A program made the position numbers and the translations under genes. Shown in pieces: positions 55,756-64,000 of a DNA stretch of 64,000 bases. How positions within the stretch are numbered: position 1 is the stretch's first letter; each line of letters begins with the position of its first letter. Origin of the DNA: Neorhizobium lilium (lineage in GTDB: Bacteria > Pseudomonadota > Alphaproteobacteria > Rhizobiales > Rhizobiaceae); assembly GCF_004053875.1 (NCBI RefSeq), contig NZ_SBIP01000004.1, positions 248,001 to 312,000 of the forward strand, read 5' to 3'. The notes beneath the pieces are model-generated. The model was not told the origin of the DNA. It did not search any database and saw nothing but the letters and a program-made list of their open reading frames with translations.

Positions 55756-56394
55756 TCAGCCCGCGGCGCGCTTGAAGCTGAGCGACAGGAGCCCGGCGCC
55801 GATCATCAGCGAGCCGCCGGTGCGGTTGACGATCCTCTGCACTTTCGGTTTGCGGATCGAGTTGCGCGCCATGGAAGCCAGCAGACCGTAAAGGGTCGCA
55901 TTGATGGTCGCGAGGATCAGGAAGGTGACCTCGAAGATCGCCATCTGCGCCAGGAGCGGTCGGCTGAGGTCCAGGAATTGCGGCAGGAAGGCCACGAAAA
56001 AGACGATACTCTTGGGGTTCAGCGCCGTAACGACATAGGTATGCAGAAAAATGCGAAAGGGCTTGGAGACCTGCTTTTCCTCGGCACCTTCCTCCATTGC
56101 CGCCTTGGTGACCGGAGTCTTCCAGAGCTTGATGCCGAGATAAATGAGATAGGCAGCGCCGACCCATTTCAGCACGGTGAACAGCAGGGCGGACGCCGCA
56201 AGCAGCGCACCGAGGCCCAGCATGGACGCTGTCATGGCAGTGAAGTCACCCAGCGCTACGCCTGCGACAGTGGCCGATGCCGCTTTGCGCCCGTGGCTAA
56301 GCGCATAGGAAATGACAAGCAGGATCGTCGGACCCGGAATGGCAAGCAGGATGGAAGATGCGGCGGCGAAAGCCAGCCAGTGCTCAAGCGACAT
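55756..56394 (-). CDS. LysE/RhtB-family amino acid exporter
   Basis: The 212-residue membrane protein has about six helices and the family pattern near the start (ILLAIPGPTILLVISYALSHG), then GVALGDFTAMTASMLGLG and LNPKSIVFFVAFLPQFL. LysE/RhtB transporters export amino acids such as lysine, threonine and homoserine lactone; the substrate here is unknown. I start at MSLEHWLAFAA; the longer upstream frame lacks similarity. Confidence 0.9.
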   Translation of the reverse strand: MSLEHWLAFAAASSILLAIPGPTILLVISYALSHGRKAASATVAGVALGDFTAMTASMLGLGALLAASALLFTVLKWVGAAYLIYLGIKLWKTPVTKAAMEEGAEEKQVSKPFRIFLHTYVVTALNPKSIVFFVAFLPQFLDLSRPLLAQMAIFEVTFLILATINATLYGLLASMARNSIRKPKVQRIVNRTGGSLMIGAGLLSLSFKRAAG

Positions 56395-56591
56395 ATAAGA
56401 CTCCTTGTCCAGATGAGGGCAAGCAAGCCATGACGGCGGAGCGTTGGCAAGGGCTCTCAAGCGGCGATAATCCATCGACTGACCTGCCACAGGCCCGTGC
56501 GAGCAGCCGGCTGGGGACCCATCCAACCGCCGGCAGCGGCGGGAGAATGGGTCCAGCTATCAGGCGAGCCTCCCTCGCGGAGGCCCGCGCG

Positions 56592-56834
56592 TCAAAGGCG
56601 CAACCTCCGCCGCTCAAAGCCTATCGGAACCCCTATCAGACGATGCTCCCTGACTTGAGTGTTCGGCTCCAGGCCGATGTCGCGTAGCATCCGGTCGTCA
56701 AGGTCCTGCATATTGTTGGTCTTGTGGCGGCGGCTGATAGCGGACACCAAGAGAGCGCGCGCTATCCTCCAGAAGCCGTATTCCTGATGCAGGTCGCTAA
56801 CGACGTCGACAACCATAAGAGGTATTTTTGACAT
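56592..56834 (-). CDS. DUF1127 small protein
   Basis: The 80-residue protein ends with the DUF1127 core LDDRMLRDIGLEPNTQ (about 44-60), preceded by an Arg-rich helix. DUF1127 proteins are small, Arg-rich and common in alphaproteobacteria; some are involved in RNA maturation and phosphate or carbon metabolism in Agrobacterium. The role of this one is not known. A second very small gene lies 142 bases upstream. Confidence 0.88.
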   Translation of the reverse strand: MSKIPLMVVDVVSDLHQEYGFWRIARALLVSAISRRHKTNNMQDLDDRMLRDIGLEPNTQVREHRLIGVPIGFERRRLRL

Positions 56835-56975
56835 GGTTCTTCATTCCCGCGGCGTCGCAGCGGCGGGTCCTTTGCTGGTTTGGAAAACGCGCAGAGAAAC
56901 GGCTACATGTCGCGAGACATGCACGGTTTCGCTTCGCGTCAACTCGGTTGGATAAATCGCCGTAGGGCTAGGGAA

Positions 56976-57089
56976 TTAGGCGGAATACGCCTGCACAGGG
57001 CGAACGCGGACCGTGCCAGACAGCATCTGGTTGCGCGTGGCCGAATGTCCGCGAGTAAGGCGCATCTGCGGGATAAAATAAGTCATCAT
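56976..57089 (-). CDS. Very small basic protein, unknown function
   Basis: A 37-codon frame starts MMTYFIPQMRLTRGHSATR and ends ...RVRPVQAYSA. A perfect AGGAGG ribosome site lies five bases before the first ATG, which is the main reason to call it. The product is basic and has no transmembrane segment. It lies upstream of a DUF1127 gene in the same orientation. No family is recognised. Confidence 0.5.
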   Translation of the reverse strand: MMTYFIPQMRLTRGHSATRNQMLSGTVRVRPVQAYSA

Positions 57090-57216
57090 GCGCCTCCTTT
57101 CGTTCACGAATTGCGGACTTAGCGAAGGTGACACAGGTCCCCGCTGCCCACAAGCCTGCAATCTGCGTTTGCAGGACATACGTCCGGAATGTTGCAGATC
57201 CGCTACAGTCGCTCGG

Positions 57217-58017
57217 TTAGCGGCTATGCAGGCCGAAGCCCTGTATGAGGCGGCTCGTGGCAAAATCCGGCGTACCAGAGGTGAAGACAGCGAAGTCGTA
57301 ATGCTCGGGATGAACGGCGCCATCCACTTCCGGCACCTTGCGGCGGGCCTGACGGGCGATAGCCTCTGCCGGATCGAGCCAGTCCACCGGCCATGGTGCC
57401 AGCCGCCGGAACAGGTTCGCCATGAAGGGATAATGGGTGCAGGCGAGTACGACAATGTCGGTCTTCTGCCCATCCTTCTCGACAAAGCAGGGCGCGATCT
57501 CGGCCATCACCGCTTCATCGGACAAGGCGTCGCCTCGGATATAGGCCTCCGCCATGCGGGCAAGATTTTCCGAGCCGACCAGCCGGACATGGCATTGGCT
57601 GGCAAAGGACTGGATAAGGTCACGCGTATAGGCGCGTTTGACGGTTCCCGGCGTCGCCAGCACGGAAACAAGACCTGAGCGGGTTCGCTCGGCAGCAGGT
57701 TTTATGGCCGGCACGGTGCCCACGAAGGTCATGTCAGGGAATGTTTCGCGCAATGCCGCGCCCGCAAGCGTGAAAGCGGTGTTGCAGGCGATGATGCAGA
57801 TCTCAGGCCGGTATTCGACCAGCAGCGTCTCGAACAGCGAGAGGATTCGAGCTGTCAGCGCCTCCTCCTCCCAGCTGCCATAAGGAAATGCCGCGTCGTC
57901 GGCGACGTAGATGAAGCCGCGCTCCGGCATCAGTACGCGCGCTTCACGCAGCACGGTCAGGCCGCCGATCCCCGAATCGAACATCAGTACCGGCTTCAGG
58001 TCACGTGTCGCTGTCAT
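57217..58017 (-). CDS. murI: MurI, glutamate racemase
   Basis: MurI makes D-glutamate for peptidoglycan. The 266-residue protein carries [18 protein letters not shown] at the N-terminus and the two catalytic Cys: Cys in [12 protein letters not shown] near residue 80 and Cys in [13 protein letters not shown] near residue 192. The start is at MTATRDLKP; it overlaps the end of the methyltransferase gene by 17 bases, so the two are co-transcribed. Confidence 0.95.
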   Translation of the reverse strand: MTATRDLKPVLMFDSGIGGLTVLREARVLMPERGFIYVADDAAFPYGSWEEEALTARILSLFETLLVEYRPEICIIACNTAFTLAGAALRETFPDMTFVGTVPAIKPAAERTRSGLVSVLATPGTVKRAYTRDLIQSFASQCHVRLVGSENLARMAEAYIRGDALSDEAVMAEIAPCFVEKDGQKTDIVVLACTHYPFMANLFRRLAPWPVDWLDPAEAIARQARRKVPEVDGAVHPEHYDFAVFTSGTPDFATSRLIQGFGLHSR

Positions 58018-58837
58018 TCCCTGAAGTCTCCCCTTCCCCACCGCTATCGTTCCCGGCCAGCAGGGGCTCGGGTCGCTTGCGCGGAAAACGGTCGATCGAC
58101 CGGATTACGCCGCGAAAAACGCTAATCTCCTGTTCTGTGAAGCTCCGTCGCGATAGCACGGCCCTCAGGTTGTCCACCATCTTGGGCTTTTTTTCGGGCG
58201 GATGGAAATAACCGCGCGCATCGAGCGCCTCCTCGATATGCTCGAAAAGGCCGAAGACCTGTTCCTTGGTGGAGGGCCGCTGCTCGAGCGACTGGAACGG
58301 CGTACGTCCCATATCCTCCATGCCGGACTTCATCCACTCATAGGACATGAGAAGCACGGCCTGGGCGATGTTGAGCGATGCGAAGGCCGGATTGACCGGG
58401 AAGGTGACGATCTCGTCGGCGAGCGCCACTTCCTCATTGGTCAGGCCCCAGCGCTCGCGCCCGAACATGATGCCGGTCTTCTCGCCGCCAACGAACTTTT
58501 CGCGCAGGGTCGTGGCTGCCGTCACCGGCGACCGCACGGGCTTGAACCCGTAACGCTCCCGCGCCGTGGTCGCATAGACGAAATTCAGGTCGCGCAAGGC
58601 ATCTTCCAGCGTATCGAATACTTGCGCGCCATCGATGACATGATCGGCCTTCGATGCCGCAGACCGCGCCTTCTCGCTGGGCCAGCCATCGCGGGGGCTG
58701 ACGAGCCGAAGTTCCGCCAGGCCGAAATTGGCCATGGCGCGTGCCACCATGCCGATGTTTTCCCCGAGTTGCGGTTCGACCAGAATGATGGCCGGGCCTT
58801 CCGCAATCAGTTCTCTTTCGCTGTTCGTGCCTGACAT
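58001..58837 (-). CDS. TrmJ-type SPOUT RNA methyltransferase
   Basis: The 278-residue protein belongs to the TrmH/TrmJ (SpoU) family of 2'-O-ribose methyltransferases. It has [19 protein letters not shown] near residue 17, [18 protein letters not shown] near residue 120, and [20 protein letters not shown], the knotted SAM-binding motif. The C-terminal helical extension (about 165-278) fits TrmJ, which methylates position 32 of tRNA. Overlap with murI is 17 bases. Confidence 0.9.
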   Translation of the reverse strand: MSGTNSERELIAEGPAIILVEPQLGENIGMVARAMANFGLAELRLVSPRDGWPSEKARSAASKADHVIDGAQVFDTLEDALRDLNFVYATTARERYGFKPVRSPVTAATTLREKFVGGEKTGIMFGRERWGLTNEEVALADEIVTFPVNPAFASLNIAQAVLLMSYEWMKSGMEDMGRTPFQSLEQRPSTKEQVFGLFEHIEEALDARGYFHPPEKKPKMVDNLRAVLSRRSFTEQEISVFRGVIRSIDRFPRKRPEPLLAGNDSGGEGETSGNDSDT

Positions 58838-58896
58838 ATCCGTTTCCGCTGATGTTTTGACGGCAATAACGATCCCTCGTCACACCCGCAAGCACG

Positions 58897-60897
58897 TTAT
58901 GTCCGAGGGTAAAGCCGATCGAGCAGATTACCGATCATAACGAGCCCAAGACGCGACCCGTCTTCAGATATGGGAAGATAGCGGCTGCCGGTGCGCCGCT
59001 CGTCCCGGCGCTGAAGAAAACAGTCGGATCCGCGCGGCGCGACAGCTTCCAGCGCCTGCCGCGCCGAGGATATTGCCTCAGTGACCGCGTTATCCGCCGA
59101 TATCGAGGCGGTCGTGTTGGCAAAGATGCGAGCCCAGTAGGTAGATGCCATGAATATGGCAAGCGTCTGCCGTATCTGTCCCGGCCGCGTCACGACAGAC
59201 CAGGACGCACCGAGCGGCTTTGCGGCGAGCGTCAGATCCTTGTAAGCGGCATCCAGTTTCCGCGACAGTTCGATGAGTTCCAGGCGCCCTCGCCCTTCGT
59301 CGGCCGCATCAAGAAGCTGACGCAGCCCATCGTACCAGCGGGCAAGCGCTTCATCGAGCACGGCACGCGTAGATGCAGGAAGCACGACGAAGGCGGCAAA
59401 TGTGCCTGCCAGAGCACCGATCAAGGTCTCCTCCAGACGCAGAAACAGAAGATCGACCGTCAGTTGGCCGATCAGGCCATAGACCAGGCAGAGCGTGATG
59501 GTGATGAAGAAGCTCATCACCGCATAGGAAACCTGAAGGAAATAGAAGGCGAGGAACACCGTCATGGAGGCGAGCACGACCGTCGCCACCATATTGCCGA
59601 CAAGAAGCGTCGCGATGCCGAGCCCGATCACGACCCCCAACAATGTGCCTGTCGAACGTTGGACGGCCCTGATCGCCGTATCGCCACGCGACTTGGTATT
59701 GGTGAAGACGAGGAAGGCGGTCAGAACGGACCAGAACCACCGTTCCCGCGACAGGAGAAGGCCGAAGACCATGGCAATGGCCGAGGCGATAGTAATCTGC
59801 AACGCCGCCCGCACCGCCGGATTCTTGAGCGACAAGTCGAGCGTCGCCGAAGGCGTTGCGGGTCTGTCCCCGCCCGCCATGTCCAGATCTCCATGATCGA
59901 TCCGGCCAATGTCGGCGGCCAGCGCCTCGCGTGCTCCATGGAGCCACATGAGTGCGCGGACGCTTTCGCCTGCCGGTAGCTTGGCTTTGGACGTTTCCTG
60001 ATCCGCCCGTGCGGAAAAGTGGCGGACGCGGTCGCCATCGCCATTCAGCACGGCCTCTATCAGCCCCACCGGAGGCAAGCTCTCCAACGACAGTACTATG
60101 AGGCTTTCGGCCGCCAGATGCAGATCGAAAAGGCGCATGGCGACCGCGGCCAGCCCGCTGTCTTCGCGGCGATTGTTCGCATCCTCCTCCGCCGCCATGG
60201 GCAGAAAACTATCCGCCATCAGCACAACATCCTTGAGGCGCTCCTCCAGCCGATGAAGCCCCGTCCGGTCCTTCTCCGTCCATTCTCCGGCCACCGCCAG
60301 CAGTTCCAGACGCGCCAGGATATCGTCGGTGCGAGCTTGAACCGCCACCAGAGCCTGCAGCGCATCCCGTCTGCGATCATCGAAGAATATCCATTTGCGC
60401 ACGGCGTAGCCAACCGCCACGGCCACCACCGGACCCAATGCCGCGAAAGGAAGCTCTGCCGGCGAAGGATGTAGATAGGCGCCGATGAAATAGGAGGTGA
60501 AGGCGAACATGCCGATTGCAAAGCCTCGCGGTCCGAAGACTCTCGCCAGGCTGGCGCAGAAGATGACCAGAAGGAATACGAGATCGGAAACAACGCGGTG
60601 ATCTTCGAGGACGGCGGCAACGGCCACGCAGAGAAGACTTGCGACGCAACCAAGCAGCCGGGTCTTGGTCTGATCTCGCTGGGACAGGTCCCGGACCGCC
60701 ACTCCGCTCTCGATCGAGAGGATGATCGTGAGGCCGTAAGCAATCGGCGGCAGAGCCGCAACGAGGAGATGGAAGAGAATCAGAAGCCCGACCGAAACGA
60801 GAATGGTGAGCGTGACACGGCCGCCCATCCGAGCCCTGGACAGGGCGGGATCATGCGCCAACAGCCAGTCGGGCAAGGCCAAGCGTCGGGTCATCAC
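58897..60897 (-). CDS. FUSC-family inner-membrane transporter
   Basis: The 666-residue membrane protein has two clusters of about five or six hydrophobic helices (about 30-175 and 365-515), separated by a soluble region, as in FUSC proteins (fusaric acid resistance, AaeB-like). The second cluster includes the conserved FLVFTNTKSRGDTAIRAVQR and STGTLLGVVIGLGIATLL. FUSC proteins usually export aromatic acids with a membrane-fusion partner; none is adjacent here. Substrate unknown. Confidence 0.85.
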   Translation of the reverse strand: MMTRRLALPDWLLAHDPALSRARMGGRVTLTILVSVGLLILFHLLVAALPPIAYGLTIILSIESGVAVRDLSQRDQTKTRLLGCVASLLCVAVAAVLEDHRVVSDLVFLLVIFCASLARVFGPRGFAIGMFAFTSYFIGAYLHPSPAELPFAALGPVVAVAVGYAVRKWIFFDDRRRDALQALVAVQARTDDILARLELLAVAGEWTEKDRTGLHRLEERLKDVVLMADSFLPMAAEEDANNRREDSGLAAVAMRLFDLHLAAESLIVLSLESLPPVGLIEAVLNGDGDRVRHFSARADQETSKAKLPAGESVRALMWLHGAREALAADIGRIDHGDLDMAGGDRPATPSATLDLSLKNPAVRAALQITIASAIAMVFGLLLSRERWFWSVLTAFLVFTNTKSRGDTAIRAVQRSTGTLLGVVIGLGIATLLVGNMVATVVLASMTVFLAFYFLQVSYAVMSFFITITLCLVYGLIGQLTVDLLFLRLEETLIGALAGTFAAFVVLPASTRAVLDEALARWYDGLRQLLDAADEGRGRLELIELSRKLDAAYKDLTLAAKPLGASWSVVTRPGQIRQTLAIFMASTYWARIFANTTASISADNAVTEAISSARQALEAVAPRGSDCFLQRRDERRTGSRYLPISEDGSRLGLVMIGNLLDRLYPRT

Positions 60898-60984
60898 TAG
60901 TCCTTCGAAATGTAGAACAGCCTCCCGAAGGTCTCTTAGAGGGGAGGCGCGGCGTTTGTCCAGCCGGTCGCTCCTCGTGCATGC

Positions 60985-61515
60985 TCACTCGCCCTTGGCT
61001 ACCGATTCCATTTCCTCGACCAACGAATCCCGTTCCCCGTCAGCTAAGCGGTGGATGTCGTTGATGACGGGTTTGCCGTTTTCGTCGATCACGTCGAAAT
61101 GCACTTCGGTGACGCTGTTCTTCACCTCCGCATCATCCACGCAGGTCCACTGCTTGAAGGTGACGGTGACGTCTGTGACGCCGTTTACCGCAGGCGCCGC
61201 CTTCATTGTGACGTCCTGAAGCGGGCAGCCATCCTGGGAGCTGGTGATCACGTCGTAGCCGAAGGGATCACCCGGCTTGTTGTTTTCCGTATCATAGGCG
61301 GGGTGCTTGGCCGCCTCCGCATAGGTCGTCTGAAACTTCTTGCTGTAGAGCCGGGACAATGGATCCGGATCGAAAATATACTTCCCGTCGCTGTCTACAG
61401 TGTTCCAGTTGTCCTGGGTGTCCTTTAGGACTTCCTTGACTGGATCGGTGGGATCGGCAGCGGCAGCAGCGCTGCCGATCAGCGAAAGAGATAGAGCAAT
61501 GAGCGCGGTCCGCAT
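60985..61515 (-). CDS. Secreted protein of unknown function
   Basis: From ATG 61515 the product is 176 residues with a signal peptide ending near AAAAAD (about residue 20). The mature part is acidic and soluble, with two Cys in DGCPLQDV and WTCVDDAEV likely to pair. Its outline recalls the DUF3828-type periplasmic family, but I cannot confirm this. A GTG three codons upstream is an alternative start. It lies downstream of no co-transcribed gene and is divergent from icd. Confidence 0.7.
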   Translation of the reverse strand: MRTALIALSLSLIGSAAAAADPTDPVKEVLKDTQDNWNTVDSDGKYIFDPDPLSRLYSKKFQTTYAEAAKHPAYDTENNKPGDPFGYDVITSSQDGCPLQDVTMKAAPAVNGVTDVTVTFKQWTCVDDAEVKNSVTEVHFDVIDENGKPVINDIHRLADGERDSLVEEMESVAKGE

Positions 61516-61738
61516 GGCTGTCACCCAGACGTTGGAGGTGGTTTGCGCGGGACATTACGCCCGGTTTGTGGTTTGGCAAGGGCATTCGAAAACTGCGTTT
61601 GCCGGTAGGCCGACCAGATGCGGAAAAGCATCCGCCGGCGCCTGAATGGCTTTGCGTTCCGCCGTTGCGATGCTATAGCGCAGCCACTGGCAGACAACCC
61701 GTCGGGGCCCCGGCCCCCGCTTACGTCAAGAGGAATCC

Positions 61739-62953
61739 ATGCAAAAGATCAAGGTAGCAAACCCGGTCGTCGATCTCGACGGTGACGAGATGACCCGCAT
61801 CATCTGGCAGTTGATCAAGGACAAGCTGATCCTGCCCTATCTCGATCTCGACATCGAATATTACGATCTCTCGGTCGAAAATCGCGACGCTACCAACGAT
61901 CAGGTGACGATAGACGCCGCCCATGCGATCAAGAAGCACGGCGTCGGCATCAAATGCGCGACCATCACGCCCGACGAGCAGCGTGTCGAGGAATTTGGCC
62001 TGAAGCAGATGTGGAAGAGCCCGAACGGCACGATCCGCAACATCCTCGGCGGCGTTATCTTCCGCGAACCGATCATCTGCAAGAACGTACCCCGCCTTGT
62101 TCCCGGCTGGACCAAGCCAATCGTGGTCGGCCGCCATGCTTTCGGCGACCAATACAAGGCAACCGATTTCAAGTTCCCCGGCAAAGGCAAGCTGACGATC
62201 AAGTTCGTCGGCGAAGACGGCCAGGTGATCGAGAAGGACGTGTTCGACGCGCCCGGCGCCGGTGTCGCCATGGCCATGTACAATCTCGACGAATCGATCC
62301 GCGAATTTGCCCGTGCCTCTATGATGTACGGCCTGATGCGCCAGTGGCCTGTCTACCTGTCGACCAAGAACACGATCCTCAAGGCCTATGACGGCCGCTT
62401 CAAGGATATCTTCGAGGAGGTCTACCAGACCGAGTTCAAGGCGAAGTTCGACGAAATCGGCATCACCTACGAACACCGCCTGATCGACGACATGGTCGCC
62501 TCGGCGCTCAAGTGGTCCGGCGGCTACGTCTGGGCCTGCAAGAACTATGACGGCGACGTGCAGTCCGACACGGTTGCCCAGGGCTTCGGCTCGCTCGGCC
62601 TGATGACCTCGGTTCTGCTATCGCCGGATGGCCGCACGGTCGAAGCCGAAGCTGCGCACGGCACGGTGACACGCCACTATCGCCAGCACCAGAAGGGTCA
62701 GGAGACCTCGACGAACTCGATCGCGTCGATCTTCGCCTGGACTCGCGGTCTTGCACACCGCGCCAAGCTGGACGACAATGCAGAACTCGCAAAGTTCGCA
62801 ACGACGCTCGAAACCGTCTGCGTTGCGACGGTCGAATCCGGCTACATGACCAAGGATCTGGCCTTGCTGATCGGACCGGACCAGCCCTGGCTTTCGACCA
62901 CTGCCTTCCTCGACAAGATCGACGAAAACCTTAAGACGGCCATGTCTGCCTAA
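61739..62953 (+). CDS. icd: Icd, NADP-dependent isocitrate dehydrogenase
   Basis: Icd oxidises isocitrate to 2-oxoglutarate in the TCA cycle. The 404-residue protein is of the eukaryote-like dimeric subfamily found in rhizobia. It has [19 protein letters not shown] near residue 10, [19 protein letters not shown] near residue 95, [19 protein letters not shown] near residue 245, and the cofactor region [17 protein letters not shown] near residue 305. GAGG precedes the ATG. A clear terminator follows. Confidence 0.97.
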   Translation: MQKIKVANPVVDLDGDEMTRIIWQLIKDKLILPYLDLDIEYYDLSVENRDATNDQVTIDAAHAIKKHGVGIKCATITPDEQRVEEFGLKQMWKSPNGTIRNILGGVIFREPIICKNVPRLVPGWTKPIVVGRHAFGDQYKATDFKFPGKGKLTIKFVGEDGQVIEKDVFDAPGAGVAMAMYNLDESIREFARASMMYGLMRQWPVYLSTKNTILKAYDGRFKDIFEEVYQTEFKAKFDEIGITYEHRLIDDMVASALKWSGGYVWACKNYDGDVQSDTVAQGFGSLGLMTSVLLSPDGRTVEAEAAHGTVTRHYRQHQKGQETSTNSIASIFAWTRGLAHRAKLDDNAELAKFATTLETVCVATVESGYMTKDLALLIGPDQPWLSTTAFLDKIDENLKTAMSA

Positions 62954-62979
62954 GCAGCAAAATATCGGTTAAGATGGAG

Positions 62980-63005
62980 CGGCGGGGAGCAATCTCCGCC
63001 GTTTT
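62980..63005 (+). terminator. Intrinsic terminator of icd
   Basis: A 9-bp stem with one G-U pair (CGGCGGGGA / TCTCCGCCG, loop GCAA) is followed by TTTT, 27 bases after the icd stop. Confidence 0.85.
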
Positions 63006-63021
63006 CATTTGGGGTATCATC

Positions 63022-63468
63022 ATGCCGATTACCGTTCGTCCGCTTCAGCCTTCTGACCACGCAGCCTGGACGCCGCTGTGGGAAGCCTATCTCAGCTTTT
63101 ATGACACCGTCCTGCCGGATGAGATCTACGACCTGACTTGGAACCGGTTTCTCGATGAGGCCGAGCCTATGTATGCGCTTGGCGCCTTCGATGAAACGAG
63201 CAGGCTGGTGGGCATCGTGCACACCATCTTCCATCGCTCCTGCTGGCTTCCCGACTGGACCTGCTACCTGCAAGATCTCTACGTAGACGACAACCAACGC
63301 GGAAAGGGTACGGGTGAAGCGCTGATCGAAGCCGTCGCCAGTCTTGCGCGGGAAAAGAACGCCAGCCGTCTATATTGGCTGACGCATGAGAGCAATTTGG
63401 TGGCCAGGAGGCTTTACGATCGCGTCGCGCTGAACGCCGGCTTTATCCAGTACCGCAAGCCACTTTGA
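63022..63468 (+). CDS. GNAT-family N-acetyltransferase
   Basis: The 148-residue protein has the GNAT fold: beta-strand and helix MPITVRPLQPSDHAAWTPLW at the start, the acetyl-CoA-binding motif A DLYVDDNQRGKGTGEALIEA (about 88-107), and the late strand motif LYWLTHESNLVARRLYDRV. The substrate cannot be predicted. ATG 63022 is chosen; a longer frame would overlap the icd terminator. Confidence 0.9.
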   Translation: MPITVRPLQPSDHAAWTPLWEAYLSFYDTVLPDEIYDLTWNRFLDEAEPMYALGAFDETSRLVGIVHTIFHRSCWLPDWTCYLQDLYVDDNQRGKGTGEALIEAVASLAREKNASRLYWLTHESNLVARRLYDRVALNAGFIQYRKPL

Positions 63469-63541
63469 TATCCGACTCGTCCAAGTCTTGATCCTGTGAC
63501 ATAGCCGTCCTAGAACGAATAGCGAACGATGAGGAGGTTTC

Positions 63542-64000
63542 ATGACCGACGAACTGGTACTCTACACGAACCCGATGTCGCGAGGTCGTATTGCCCGCTG
63601 GATGCTGGAAGAAGCCGGCGTTGCCTACCGCGTGGAGATCCTCCAGTTTGGCACGACCATGAAGGACGATGGCTATCGGGCCATCAACCCGATGGCAAAG
63701 GTGCCGACACTGGTGCACGGAAAGAGCGTCGTGACGGAGTGTGCAGCCATCTGCGCCTATCTTGCCGACGCCTTTCCTTCCGCCGGGCTGGCGCCGCCTG
63801 TCAACGCACGCGCCAATTACTATCGGTGGATGTTCTTCGGTGCAGGTCCTTTGGAAGCGGCGGTGACGAACCGCGCGCTCGGAGTCGACGTGCCGGCAGG
63901 TCGAGAACGCATGGTTGGCTACGGCAGCTTCTCCGACGTCATGAATACCCTCGAACTGGCGCTGCGCACCAACTCGTACATCGCCGGAGACAGTTTCACA
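63542..64000 (+). CDS. Glutathione S-transferase family protein (5' part)
   Basis: The first 153 codons lie in the window; the gene runs off the right edge. The N-terminal thioredoxin-like domain shows LVLYTNPMSRGRIARWMLEE, with a Ser/Arg-type glutathione site, NPMAKVPTLVHG with the conserved cis-Pro, and TECAAICAYLADAFP. The start of the all-helical C-terminal domain follows. AGGAGG precedes the ATG by five bases. Confidence 0.9.
   Translation, partial: MTDELVLYTNPMSRGRIARWMLEEAGVAYRVEILQFGTTMKDDGYRAINPMAKVPTLVHGKSVVTECAAICAYLADAFPSAGLAPPVNARANYYRWMFFGAGPLEAAVTNRALGVDVPAGRERMVGYGSFSDVMNTLELALRTNSYIAGDSFT

Overview
The window is core chromosome of an alphaproteobacterium, almost certainly a member of the Rhizobiaceae (Rhizobium/Agrobacterium/Ensifer-like). 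The call rests on gene order and family content: pyrH-frr-uppS-cdsA-rseP-bamA-lpxD, an aapJQMP amino-acid transporter, an EipB-type DUF1849 envelope protein, small NDUFS4-like and zf-CHCC respiratory accessory proteins, a tandem cold-shock-domain protein beside a DUF192 protein, class I PhaC, SthA and a dimeric-type NADP isocitrate dehydrogenase. The species cannot be named from the sequence alone.

Layout. 1-9.2 kb is a minus-strand block for translation and envelope assembly (rpsB, tsf, pyrH, frr, uppS, cdsA, rseP, bamA, start of lpxD). 9.2-14 kb holds a secreted pentapeptide-repeat protein, EipB, and a plus-strand operon (RidA, glycerophosphodiesterase, GNAT/peptidogalycan-type protein, HIT hydrolase). 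A 273-bp element with 34-bp terminal inverted repeats lies at 14.02-14.29 kb and supplies the stop codon of azlD. 14.3-20 kb carries azlCD, the ClpAS protease adaptor pair and cysE. 20-23.6 kb has a hydrolase, a zinc-ribbon protein, a flavin monooxygenase and a cystathionine beta-lyase. 24-28.3 kb is the complete aapJQMP operon. 28.3-30.2 kb is the most accessory-looking stretch: two secreted proteins of unknown function and a DUF892 ferritin-like protein. 30.3-33.8 kb has four tRNA genes (Arg-TCT, Pro-TGG, two identical Glu-TTC) among small conserved genes. 33.8-43.6 kb contains recJ, hom, an alanine/aspartate-type aminotransferase, phaC, sfsA, map and radC.

43.6-51.5 kb is a six-gene minus-strand operon: a GntR regulator, a dipeptide-type ABC importer (binding protein, two permeases, one fused double ATPase) and a cytoplasmic gamma-glutamyltransferase. 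Together these suggest uptake and cleavage of gamma-glutamyl peptides such as glutathione. 51.6-64 kb carries sthA, rpsD, a stand-alone HerA-like (DUF87) ATPase, a LysE exporter, two very small proteins, murI, a TrmJ-type methyltransferase, a FUSC transporter, icd, a GNAT and the start of a glutathione S-transferase.

I found no prophage, CRISPR array, intact insertion sequence, biosynthetic cluster or recognisable defence island. The points most worth following up are the inverted-repeat element, the gamma-glutamyl peptide operon with its candidate operator, the orphan HerA-like ATPase, the unknown secreted proteins and the structured leaders of the ribosomal protein genes.
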